Made by a program: the position numbers and the translations under genes. The notes beneath the pieces are model-generated. The model saw only the letters and a program-made list of their open reading frames with translations. It was not told where the DNA came from and made no database searches. Shown one piece after another: positions 9,001 to 16,625 of a DNA stretch of 64,000 bases. The DNA comes from JAAYVZ01 sp035384965. GTDB lineage: Bacteria > Acidobacteriota > Thermoanaerobaculia > Thermoanaerobaculales > Thermoanaerobaculaceae. How positions within the stretch are numbered: position 1 is the first letter of the stretch; the number at the start of each line of letters is the position of its first letter. Location: positions 1 to 64,000 of the forward strand of contig DAOOJE010000008.1 in assembly GCA_035384965.1 (NCBI GenBank), given 5' to 3'.

Positions 9001-9540
9001 TCACTTCGCGGGGGAGCTGGTGGTCACCTTGGTGTTGAAGCGGCGCAGCACCTGGTCGGTGATGTCCACCGCGTCGTCGGCGTACACCAGCCCCGACTGG
9101 AACTTGTTGAAGATGAGCAAGAGCTTCTGCTCGCGCCCCAGCTCCTGGATGATCGGCATGATTTGCTTCTCGAGCCCGCCGAGCTCGTTGGCCTTGGCCT
9201 TCTCGAGCTCCTGCGTCGCGTCGTCGTCGTAGCGTCGGATGGCGATTTCCTTGTCCTCGAGCTGCTTGCGGAGCTCGGCCACCTTCGCTTCGGTGAGCGT
9301 CGCCGCCTGCGTCGCGAGCTGCTTCTGCAGCGCCTCGTACTCGTCGGTGAGCTTCTTGCGGCCCGCCACCTTCTCGTTTTGCAGCTTGGCCAGCCGGCCC
9401 CCGGCCTCCTTGCCCGCCGCCGACTCCTGCACCAGCACCTGGACGTCGATGACCGCCACCTTCGGCGCCTCTTGCGCGAACGCCTGCAGGCCGGAAAGCG
9501 CGATCACCGCCACCACCGTCAACGCTGCGTAACGCTTCAT
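9001..9540 (-). CDS. skp: periplasmic chaperone Skp (OmpH family)
   Basis: Skp is a trimeric periplasmic holdase that keeps unfolded outer-membrane proteins soluble on the way to the Bam complex. The 179-residue product has a cleavable signal peptide (MKRYAALTVVAVIALSGLQAFA-Q), a beta segment KVAVIDVQVLVQES typical of the family's trimer core, a long charged coiled-coil region (about residues 45-125) and a C-terminal FNTKV strand region. GAGGGAG 7 bases ahead of ATG 9540 is the ribosome binding site. bamA commonly sits immediately upstream of skp, but here the divergent neighbour is the Tkt-Pgi fusion. It heads the minus-strand lipid A cluster. Confidence 0.9.
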   Translation of the reverse strand: MKRYAALTVVAVIALSGLQAFAQEAPKVAVIDVQVLVQESAAGKEAGGRLAKLQNEKVAGRKKLTDEYEALQKQLATQAATLTEAKVAELRKQLEDKEIAIRRYDDDATQELEKAKANELGGLEKQIMPIIQELGREQKLLLIFNKFQSGLVYADDAVDITDQVLRRFNTKVTTSSPAK

Positions 9541-9581
9541 TGCACGCTCCCTCTCGAACCGGCCTCGCGGCCGGAGCGCGC

Positions 9582-9587
9582 ATTGTA
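9582..9587 (-). promoter_or_regulatory. candidate -10 box (TACAAT) of the skp-lpxD-fabZ-lpxA operon
   Basis: Read on the minus strand the hexamer is TACAAT, a 5/6 match to the -10 element. It would start transcription about 35 bases before the skp ATG. No convincing -35 box is present. Confidence 0.4.
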
Positions 9588-9685
9588 CCAGGGTCGCGCC
9601 CACCCACCCGCTGCTCAGGCTGCGTCCACGAACCACGTTCAGGACCACGCCGGGCGATCGGCGCGAGCCGGCGCACGCTCGAGGG

Positions 9686-9714
9686 TTGCAGGGGCGGGGC
9701 AGGTAGGCCAGAAT
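9686..9714 (+). promoter_or_regulatory. candidate promoter of the tkt-pgi fusion (TTGCAG - 17 - CAGAAT)
   Basis: TTGCAG at 9686-9691 and CAGAAT at 9709-9714 are separated by exactly 17 bases; each matches its consensus at 4 of 6 positions. A strong GGAGG ribosome binding site lies at 9728-9732, 4 bases before the ATG at 9737. Confidence 0.4.
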
Positions 9715-9736
9715 CCCGCCCTGTTCTGGAGGCTGC

Positions 9737-12700
9737 ATGTCCCGTTTCGATGCCCGCGACCAGACCGGCGTGACCGCCCTGCGGATCCTCGCCATCGACC
9801 AGGTGGAGCAGGCCCGCTCCGGACACCCCGGCTTGCCGCTCGGTGCGGCACCGATGGCGTATGCCCTGTGGCGCCGGCACCTGCGCTTCGACCCGTCGAG
9901 CCCGACCTGGGCGGACCGCGACCGCTTCGTGCTTTCGGCCGGGCACGGGTCGGCGCTGCTGTACGCGCTGCTGCACCTGTTCGGCTTCGACCTCCCGCTC
10001 GACGAGCTGCGGCGCTTCCGCCAGCTCGGCTCGCGCACGCCGGGGCACCCCGAGTACGGTCTCACCCCCGGCGTCGAGACCACGACCGGACCGCTCGGCC
10101 AGGGGCTCGCCGCCGCCGTCGGCATGGCACTTGCCGAAAGGCACCTCGCCAGCCGCTTCAACCGGCCGGGGTTCGAGGTCGTCAACCACCGCACCTGGGT
10201 CATCGCCTCCGACGGCGACCTCATGGAGGGGATTTCCCACGAGGCCGCCTCCCTGGCCGGCCACCTGCGGCTCGGCCGGCTCGTCGTGCTCTACGACGAC
10301 AACCGCATCACGATCGAGGGCTCCACCGAACTCGCGTTTTCGGAGGACGTGGAGGCACGCTTCGCGGCCTCCGGTTGGCGCACCCTGCACGTCGAGGACG
10401 GCAACGATCTGGAGGCGATCTCGTCGGCGCTCGACGAGGCGGCGGGCGGCGAGGACCGGCCGGTGCTGATCCGCGTGCGCACCCACATTGGCTACGGCAG
10501 CCCCAAGCAGGACTCGGCCGCGGTGCACGGCTCGCCGCTCGGCCCCGAGGCGTGGCGGGCCACGCGGGCCGCCTTCGGCTGGACGCACGAGCCGTTCGTG
10601 ATCCCCGAGGAGGTTCGCGCGACGTTCCGCGCCGCCGGGGCGGCAGGCGCCGCGGCCAGGCAGGCATGGATGGAGTCGCTGTCCCGCTACCGCGAGACGT
10701 ATCCCGACCTCGCGGCCGAGCTCGAGCGGCGCCTGCGCAGCGAGCTACCGGCGGGATGGGACGCGGCCCTTCCGGCGTTCGACAACGCCACGCCGCTCGC
10801 CACGCGCGAGGCCTCGGGCAAGGTGCTCAACGCCTTCGCTCCGCGGGTGCCCGAACTCGTGGGCGGCTCGGCCGACCTGGCGCCGTCCAACAACACCTTG
10901 CTGGCCGGCGAGAGCGACCTCGCCGCCGGGGCGTGGGGCGGCCGCAACATGCACTTCGGCATCCGCGAGCACGCCATGGCCGCCATCGCCAACGGAATGG
11001 CGCTGCACGGCGGCGTGCGGCCGTACGTGGCCACGTTCCTCACCTTCGCCGACTACCTGCGCCCGTCGCTGCGCCTGGCCGCGCTCATGAAGCTCCCGGT
11101 CACCTATGTGTTCACGCACGACTCGGTGTTGCTAGGCGAGGACGGTCCCACCCACCAGCCGGTCGAGCACACCGTGTCGTTGCGCATCGTCCCGAACCTC
11201 GTGACGCTGCGGCCCGCCGATGCCCGCGAGACGGCCGAGGCGTGGCGAGTCGCGCTCGCACGCCGGGACGGCCCCACGGCGCTGCTGCTCAGCCGGCAGA
11301 AGCTGCCGGTCCTGCCTCCGCCGGCTCCCGGCGCCGTGGCCCGGGGAGCGTTCGTGCGCGCCGAGGCGTCGGGCGGCGAGCCCGAGGCGGTGCTGATCGC
11401 CACCGGCTCGGAGGTGAGCACCTGTCTGGAAGCCCGCGAGCGGCTGGAGGGTGTCGGCGTGCCGACACGCGTCGTCTCGGCGCCGTCGCTGGAGCTGCTG
11501 GCCCGCCAGGACGAGGCGTATCGGCGCACGGTGCTCGGACCCGCCTCGGCGCTGCGCGTCGCGGTGGAGCTCGGACGTGGACAGGGGTGGCACCGCTGGG
11601 TCGGCGACGGCGAGACGGTCGTGCTCTCGCGCTTCGGCGAGTCCGGCAAGCCGGAGGATCTGGCACGACACTTCGCCTTCACGTCCGAGGCGATCGCCGA
11701 GCGTGTGTTGCAGGCTCTGCGAGCGCGCCGCGCTGCGCCGATCGAGCTCGCCCTCCCGCCCGCTTCGGCGGCGGCCGCGTCCGCGGCCAGGCAGCGCCTG
11801 GTCGACGGCGCCGTCATCGAGCGCCTCGTGGCGCGCGACGGCGCGCTGTTCGGCGACCGCCACGCCGGCAACGTGGGCAAGCGGCTGGGGTGGCTCGACC
11901 TGCCGGCTCGCAGTGGCGCCGTGCTGCCGGCGCTGCGCCGGCTCGTCAACGGTCTCGCCGGTGATGGCGTGGACACGCTGTACCTGCTCGGCATGGGCGG
12001 CTCCTCGCTCGGCCCCGAGGTGCTGCGTGCGATTGCAGGCTCGCCCTCGGGGCGGCGGCTCGTGGTCGCCGACACCACCGACGCCGATCGCGCCGCAGCC
12101 ATGCTCGACGGCTTCGAGCCGGCGCGGTCGGCGGTGCTGGCCGTGTCCAAGTCCGGCACCACCGCCGAGACCGCTGCGCTGCTGGCGATCCTGGCCGCTC
12201 GCTTGCGCGAGGCGCTGGGCGGCGGCGCCAGCCGGCGGCTGGTGGCTCTCACCGAACCGAACACCGCGCTGGCGCACACGGCCCGCTCACAGGGCTGGCG
12301 CGCGGTCGTTCCCCACCCCGTCGACGTCGGTGGGCGCTTCTCGATCCTCTGCGCCGTCGGGCTGCTGCCCGCGCTCTGGCTCGGGATCGACGCCGACGCC
12401 TTCCTGGCCGAGGGCGCGTACGCCCTGTCCGGGCTCGACGTCGACCACCCCGGCGTCCGGCTCGGCTGCCAGATGGCCGCGGCGTGCGGCGAAGGGTGGG
12501 GCAAGCTCGCCTGGTGCGCCTCGCCGGCACTGCGGCCGTTCGGGATGTGGGCCGAGCAGCTCGTGGCCGAGTCGACCGGGAAGGAGAAACACGGGATTCT
12601 CCCGGTGATCGTGGCCGATCCCTCGGCGATGCCGGCCTGGCCGCACACGCTCGTGCTCTCGCCGCGCTTCGCCGACGAGGACGTGGCGGCACTCGATGCC

Positions 12701-13327
12701 GCCCTCGATCGGCTGGTCAGCCGAGGCGTGCCGGTCGTGCGCTGGAAGCTCGGGCGCCATCAGCTCGCCCAGCTCTTCGTGGGTCTGGAGATCGCCACGG
12801 CGGTCGCCGGCTGGCTGCTCGGCGTCAACCCGTTCGACGAGCCCGACGTGGTGCGCGCCAAGGATCGGGCGCGCGCCGCGCTGGCGGCAGGACACCACGA
12901 GTACCCGGCGGCGACACCGGAACCTGCCGCAGCGCTCGCCGCGTTCCTGGAGGGCATCGGCGCCGATGACGCCATCGTCCTGCTGGGGTGGCTGCCGGAA
13001 AGCGCGGAGAGCGCCGCCGCCCTGGAGCGCCTTGCCGAGCGGCTGGCCGCCCGCCACGGCGTGCCGGTCACGACCGGGTTCGGCCCGCGTTACCTGCACT
13101 CCACGGGCCAGCTCCACAAGGGCGCTCCCGACCGCCTGCGCGTCGTGCTGCTGTCGGGCGAACCCTCGCGTGACGTGCCGATCCCCGGCCAGACGCACAC
13201 CATCGGTCAGCTCCGCTGGGCGCAAGCGCTCGGCGACCTCGCCGCGCTGCGCGACGTCGCCCGCCCCGTCGTGCACCTCCACCTGGGCCAGGGCGCCGTG
13301 GAGGCACTCGCGTCGCTGGGATCGTGA
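9737..13327 (+). CDS. fused transketolase / glucose-6-phosphate isomerase
   Basis: One uninterrupted 1196-codon frame encodes two enzymes. Residues 1 to about 660 are a full transketolase: SGHPGLPLGAAPMAY near residue 31, thiamine diphosphate segment SDGDLMEG near 158, pyrimidine-domain catalytic Glu in FGIREHA near 411, and DSVLLGEDGPTHQPVEH. A short Ala-rich linker follows. From about residue 690 the chain resembles the phosphoglucose isomerase half of the known transaldolase-Pgi fusions (ERLVARDGALFGD, RLGWLDLP). It carries the sugar-phosphate loop SKSGTTAE near 803, ESTGKEKHG near 945 and HKGAP near 1126. All key residues are kept, so both activities are plausible. The product would link fructose-6-phosphate use by transketolase to its isomerisation. 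It stands alone, divergent from skp. Confidence 0.9.
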   Translation: MSRFDARDQTGVTALRILAIDQVEQARSGHPGLPLGAAPMAYALWRRHLRFDPSSPTWADRDRFVLSAGHGSALLYALLHLFGFDLPLDELRRFRQLGSRTPGHPEYGLTPGVETTTGPLGQGLAAAVGMALAERHLASRFNRPGFEVVNHRTWVIASDGDLMEGISHEAASLAGHLRLGRLVVLYDDNRITIEGSTELAFSEDVEARFAASGWRTLHVEDGNDLEAISSALDEAAGGEDRPVLIRVRTHIGYGSPKQDSAAVHGSPLGPEAWRATRAAFGWTHEPFVIPEEVRATFRAAGAAGAAARQAWMESLSRYRETYPDLAAELERRLRSELPAGWDAALPAFDNATPLATREASGKVLNAFAPRVPELVGGSADLAPSNNTLLAGESDLAAGAWGGRNMHFGIREHAMAAIANGMALHGGVRPYVATFLTFADYLRPSLRLAALMKLPVTYVFTHDSVLLGEDGPTHQPVEHTVSLRIVPNLVTLRPADARETAEAWRVALARRDGPTALLLSRQKLPVLPPPAPGAVARGAFVRAEASGGEPEAVLIATGSEVSTCLEARERLEGVGVPTRVVSAPSLELLARQDEAYRRTVLGPASALRVAVELGRGQGWHRWVGDGETVVLSRFGESGKPEDLARHFAFTSEAIAERVLQALRARRAAPIELALPPASAAAASAARQRLVDGAVIERLVARDGALFGDRHAGNVGKRLGWLDLPARSGAVLPALRRLVNGLAGDGVDTLYLLGMGGSSLGPEVLRAIAGSPSGRRLVVADTTDADRAAAMLDGFEPARSAVLAVSKSGTTAETAALLAILAARLREALGGGASRRLVALTEPNTALAHTARSQGWRAVVPHPVDVGGRFSILCAVGLLPALWLGIDADAFLAEGAYALSGLDVDHPGVRLGCQMAAACGEGWGKLAWCASPALRPFGMWAEQLVAESTGKEKHGILPVIVADPSAMPAWPHTLVLSPRFADEDVAALDAALDRLVSRGVPVVRWKLGRHQLAQLFVGLEIATAVAGWLLGVNPFDEPDVVRAKDRARAALAAGHHEYPAATPEPAAALAAFLEGIGADDAIVLLGWLPESAESAAALERLAERLAARHGVPVTTGFGPRYLHSTGQLHKGAPDRLRVVLLSGEPSRDVPIPGQTHTIGQLRWAQALGDLAALRDVARPVVHLHLGQGAVEALASLGS

Positions 13328-13368
13328 CCGGTCCCCGGCAGCGGGCCGGGCAGACCCAGATCTCGCAT

Positions 13369-13638
13369 TTACCCTGCCGGCGCGGAGACCACGTCAATCT
13401 CGACGCGGGTCTCGCCAGTCGCACGGTGGCGGAGGCGATAGCGCCGCCCTTGCCCGTCGACGACGACCCAGACGGTTTCGAGAGGAGCGCCGGCCTCCAG
13501 GGGACCCTCCACCCAGTGCCTCTCCTCCTCGACCTCGCGGCGCTCGTTCCCCACGAGCACTGCCAGCGGGCGCTCGACGGCCTTGCACTCGCTGCGCCAC
13601 TCGATCCGCGCGATGAGACCGACCCAGCACCTCGCCAC
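13369..13638 (-). CDS. small hypothetical protein
   Basis: An 89-residue frame begins with GTG (MARCWVGLIARIEWRSE...) and ends in a beta-rich, charged stretch (VWVVVDGQGRRYRLRHR then TGETRVEIDVV). The regular alternation of hydrophobic and charged residues looks like a small beta-barrel or beta-sandwich protein rather than antisense noise. I do not recognise the family. It lies convergent to the Tkt-Pgi gene (41-base gap) and divergent from the M24 peptidase gene. Ribosome binding site is weak, so the exact start is uncertain. Confidence 0.45.
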   Translation of the reverse strand: MARCWVGLIARIEWRSECKAVERPLAVLVGNERREVEEERHWVEGPLEAGAPLETVWVVVDGQGRRYRLRHRATGETRVEIDVVSAPAG

Positions 13639-13676
13639 CAGCCAAGCCTACACTTCAGCTGGCCCGGGCGGCCTGA

Positions 13677-13682
13677 TACAGT
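13677..13682 (+). promoter_or_regulatory. candidate -10 box (TACAGT) of the M24 peptidase gene
   Basis: TGATACAGT includes TACAGT, a 4/6 -10 match in a GC-rich gap. GGGAGG lies 5-11 bases before the ATG at 13719. No -35 box is visible. Confidence 0.3.
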
Positions 13683-13718
13683 TCCGCCGGCCGCTCTGGC
13701 GGCGGCCGGGAGGGCACG

Positions 13719-14900
13719 ATGATCGGGGCCAAGATCGAGCAAGCGGTGGGTATTCTCAACGAGCTGGACATCGACGCCTGGATGCTGTTCGCCCGCGAAT
13801 CGGCGACGGTGCACGACCCCTCGTTCGACCTCGTGGTGGGCGGCAACTGCACCTGGCAGTCGGCGTTCATCCTCACCCGCGACGGCGAGCGCATCGCCGT
13901 GCTCGGCTCGCTCGACGTGGCCGCCCACAAGGCCCTCGGCCACTACACGGAAATCGTGCCGTACGTGCAGGGCGTCTCCGAGCCGCTGCGCGAGGTGCTG
14001 CGCCGGATCGACCCTCGGCGCATTGCCGTCAACTACTCGCTCAACGACGAGATGGCGGACGGCATGACACACGGGATGTATCTGCTGCTGCAGGACATCC
14101 TCAAGGACACCCCGTACGCCGCGCGGCTCGAAAGCTCGGAGGGGATCGTCGGGCGGCTGCGCGCCCGCAAGCTCGCGCCCGAACTCGAGCGCATCGCCCG
14201 CGCCTGCGCCGAGACCGTGGATCTTTTCGCCCAGCTCCACCGCCGGCTGCGCATCGGCCTTACCGAAAAGCAGATCGCCGCCATCATGGTGGAGATCATG
14301 GAGGCCAAGGGGCTCGAGCGCGCCTGGGACGCGGACCACTGCCCGGCCGTCTTCACCGGCCCCGAGTCCGCCGGCGCGCACGCCGGGCCGACCGACCGCG
14401 TCATGGAGGCCGGGCACCTCATGAACGTGGATTTCGGGATGCGTGTGGAGGGGTTCTGCTCGGATCTCCAGCGCACCTGGTACTGCCTGCGCCCCGGCGA
14501 GACCGGCCCGCCCGCGATCGTCACGAAAGCGTTCGAGGCTGTCCGCGACGGCATCCACCAGGCCGCGGCGTTCCTGCGGCCGGGCGTGAAGGGCCACGAG
14601 GTCGACGCGGTGGCCCGCGGGCACATCGTGGCGCAGGGGTTCGACGAGTACCCGCACGCGCTCGGCCACCAGATCGGCCGCCAGGCCCACGACGGCGCCG
14701 GCCTGCTCTGCCCGATCTGGGAGCGCTACGGCGCCAAGCCGTACGCGGTGGTGGAGCAAGGCCAGTGCTACACCCTCGAGCCGCGCGCCGTCGTGCCCGG
14801 GTACGGCGTGGCGACGATCGAGGAAATCGTCGTGGTCACCGCCGACGGCTGCCGGTTCCTGTCCGACCCGCAAATGGAGATCATGCTGGTCGCCTCGTAG
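13719..14900 (+). CDS. M24 family metallopeptidase (Xaa-Pro aminopeptidase-like)
   Basis: The 393-residue protein has a creatinase/prolidase-type N-terminal domain (about 1-155) and a pita-bread C-terminal catalytic domain. The five metal ligands of M24 enzymes are all visible: Asp in NVDFGMR (about 238), Asp in FCSDLQRTW (about 249), His in PHALGHQIG (about 313), Glu in TLEPRAVV (about 354) and Glu in TIEEIVVV (about 370). Such enzymes cleave Xaa-Pro bonds or hydrolyse small amidino compounds, usually with two Mn or Zn ions in the cytosol. No signal peptide is present. Substrate is unknown. It has its own GGGAGG ribosome binding site and no operon partner. Confidence 0.88.
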   Translation: MIGAKIEQAVGILNELDIDAWMLFARESATVHDPSFDLVVGGNCTWQSAFILTRDGERIAVLGSLDVAAHKALGHYTEIVPYVQGVSEPLREVLRRIDPRRIAVNYSLNDEMADGMTHGMYLLLQDILKDTPYAARLESSEGIVGRLRARKLAPELERIARACAETVDLFAQLHRRLRIGLTEKQIAAIMVEIMEAKGLERAWDADHCPAVFTGPESAGAHAGPTDRVMEAGHLMNVDFGMRVEGFCSDLQRTWYCLRPGETGPPAIVTKAFEAVRDGIHQAAAFLRPGVKGHEVDAVARGHIVAQGFDEYPHALGHQIGRQAHDGAGLLCPIWERYGAKPYAVVEQGQCYTLEPRAVVPGYGVATIEEIVVVTADGCRFLSDPQMEIMLVAS

Positions 14901-15052
14901 CGGCCATGCCCTGCGCCCGGCCGCCGCGGTCCCGCTGGCCCGCAGGGCGAGTGGTGCAAGGCGAACGGCAATTTCGGACCACACGCCACGCCTCGATCCG
15001 GGAAGACCTCGTCGTCACCTGCTGTTGCCGTTCGTGTGGGAGGTGCGAGGTC

Positions 15053-15241
15053 ATGAAGCGCAACGTGGGCGGAGTCGATCGGGTCGCGCGGGTGCTCGTC
15101 GGCGTGGCGATCATCGGGGCCGGTTTCTACTTCAAGAGCTGGTGGGGCGTCGTCGGAGTGGTGCCGCTGCTCACGGCCGCAATTGGCTGGTGCCCGGCGT
15201 ACCTGCCGTTCGGGCTTTCGAGCTGTCGGGTCAAGCGGTAA
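15053..15241 (+). CDS. DUF2892 small inner-membrane protein
   Basis: This 62-residue protein begins MKRNVGGVDRVARVLVGVAI and has two hydrophobic helices split by FKSWWG. It ends with IGWCPAYLPFGLSSC, the CP...GxSxC signature of DUF2892 (YgaP C-terminal-like) proteins. In other bacteria these domains often accompany rhodanese domains and sulfur metabolism; here the domain is alone. GAGG lies 4-8 bases before the ATG. Function of the stand-alone form is unknown. It lies 152 bases after the M24 gene. Confidence 0.8.
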   Translation: MKRNVGGVDRVARVLVGVAIIGAGFYFKSWWGVVGVVPLLTAAIGWCPAYLPFGLSSCRVKR

Positions 15242-15331
15242 CAGCCTCCTCTCTGGCCGGAGGCGCCGTCCACCGAACAGGCCGCGGGCTCCGGGCGTGG
15301 TCGAACCCGCCCGGCCCGCGAGCTACATCGA

Positions 15332-16201
15332 CTACCTGCCCATTCGCACGACGTTGTCGTCGTAGATCCAGCCCAGGGTTCCGTCGGGGGTGCGCACGAG
15401 GTAGAAGTCGCCCTCCTTGTCGAACGCCACGAGCTCGGTCCCTGAAGGCGCCACCACCTTGACGGTTCCGTACTCGGTAGGATCCGATTTGATCTCCGCC
15501 TCGCCCACGTCGACGAACAGGTGCTCGGGCTCGTCGTCGCGCACGGCACGCTTGAAGACGAAACCCGTCTTGCCGTCCTGCAGCCGGACGCGGTAGAAGT
15601 CCTTGACCTTGTCCAGGCGGGTCATCCTGGTCCCCGCCGCCAGCTCGGCCACGACCTCGCTCAGCGGCGAGGGCCCGGCGTGCACGGTGGCGCTCATGGA
15701 GCGCACGTACAGCGCCCCGGGCGGGTCGTCGTCGAGGACATCCTCGTGGATCCAACCGGTGCGCCCTCCTTCGAGTTCGATGCGGTACCAGTCGTCACGC
15801 TTGCCGATAGGGCGCACCTCCGTGCCGACCTCGAGGGTGGCCACGACCGGCGAGTACGCCCCCGGAGAGCGGTGGACCTCGGCGACGCCTTCTTCCACCC
15901 ACAACCGCCCCACATCCTTGGACGACACGAGTTCGTCGTAAACGAACCCTTGGGTGCCGTCCGCCAGCCGCACGCGGTACCAGTCGTCGACGTGCTCGAG
16001 CGCCTCGATGCGGGTGCCGAAGGCGAGCGTGCCCACGACCTCGCTCTTGACCGTGGGGGCGCTGCGGAGCCGCGCCGTGTTGACATTCACGAACAGGCCC
16101 TTGGGCTGGTCGCCGGCCGGCAGGACCGCGCCCATCAGCAGGAGGGCGGCCCCCAGCCCGGCAGCCAGCAGCGATCGATCATGGATCCTCGGACGAGTCA
16201 T
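15332..16201 (-). CDS. exported protein with four bacterial SH3 repeats
   Basis: The 289-residue protein has an N-terminal hydrophobic signal (LLAAGLGAALLLMGAVLPAG) and then four bacterial SH3 repeats of about 60 residues. Each has the pattern of variable strand, 'LR/VH..P....VV..L..GT....', and a closing 'DWYRV.L.DG..GWI' type motif: around residues 37-92, 98-155, 160-218 and 222-285. Tandem SH3b domains commonly bind cell wall or peptides in the periplasm. No enzymatic domain is present, so it is probably a binding or scaffold protein. It is the last gene of the minus-strand VWFA, HD-GYP, diheme lipoprotein series. Confidence 0.8.
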   Translation of the reverse strand: MTRPRIHDRSLLAAGLGAALLLMGAVLPAGDQPKGLFVNVNTARLRSAPTVKSEVVGTLAFGTRIEALEHVDDWYRVRLADGTQGFVYDELVSSKDVGRLWVEEGVAEVHRSPGAYSPVVATLEVGTEVRPIGKRDDWYRIELEGGRTGWIHEDVLDDDPPGALYVRSMSATVHAGPSPLSEVVAELAAGTRMTRLDKVKDFYRVRLQDGKTGFVFKRAVRDDEPEHLFVDVGEAEIKSDPTEYGTVKVVAPSGTELVAFDKEGDFYLVRTPDGTLGWIYDDNVVRMGR

Positions 16202-16299
16202 GACAGCCTCCTTCTCGTCAGTGCATGGACGTCACCATTCCCTCGGACAGCGGGCGAGCGCACCGCTCCTTTCGCCGCGAGGTGCCGGCCTGCCGGTGC

Positions 16300-16590
16300 T
16301 CAGTCCCACTCCTTGCCGTGGCATGCAAAGCAGCCGCGCACCTTCCCCGCGCCTCGGAGATCGCTCCCGTGGCACGCGTCGCACACGCCGATCGGCCGCT
16401 TGTAGCCGGGGCGATGGAGGGCACCGTGCTTGTCCCTGGTGTGATCGGCCGGCACCGCCACCTCGACGACCACCGCCGGCGGCGGCGGGGGCGCCGGCAC
16501 GATCACGGCGGGCGCACACGCCGCGACCGCCACGGCTGCCCCGGCCAGCATCGCCCTGCACCTGCGGAGCGTGCAAAGCCCTGTTCTCAT
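16300..16590 (-). CDS. small diheme c-type cytochrome-like lipoprotein
   Basis: The 96-residue product has a short N-terminal hydrophobic segment ending in a lipobox-like AVAAC (Cys near residue 24), a proline-rich spacer (VPAPPPPP) and a compact C-terminal domain with two heme-binding CxxCH motifs, CDACH and CFACH, only 15 residues apart, plus extra His residues (ADHTRDKHGALH) that could serve as axial ligands. It would be a membrane-anchored periplasmic electron carrier. AAAGGA sits before the ATG. It is 35 bases downstream of the HD-GYP gene. No cytochrome maturation or oxidoreductase genes are adjacent, so its partner is unknown. Confidence 0.75.
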   Translation of the reverse strand: MRTGLCTLRRCRAMLAGAAVAVAACAPAVIVPAPPPPPAVVVEVAVPADHTRDKHGALHRPGYKRPIGVCDACHGSDLRGAGKVRGCFACHGKEWD

Positions 16591-16625
16591 GTGACATCCT
16601 TTCCCGCCGCGGCGCCGCGGGCCGC

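Noticed and set aside
8005..11964. Very long plus-strand open frame running antisense to lpxD/skp and out of frame through the Tkt-Pgi gene
   Set aside because: Translation is Arg/Gly/Ala/His-rich without domain motifs; it is a by-product of high GC. The true genes have intact family motifs.
14920..14960. GCCCTGCG / CGCAGGGC inverted repeat after the M24 gene as a terminator
   Set aside because: The loop is about 26 bases and there is no following T tract.
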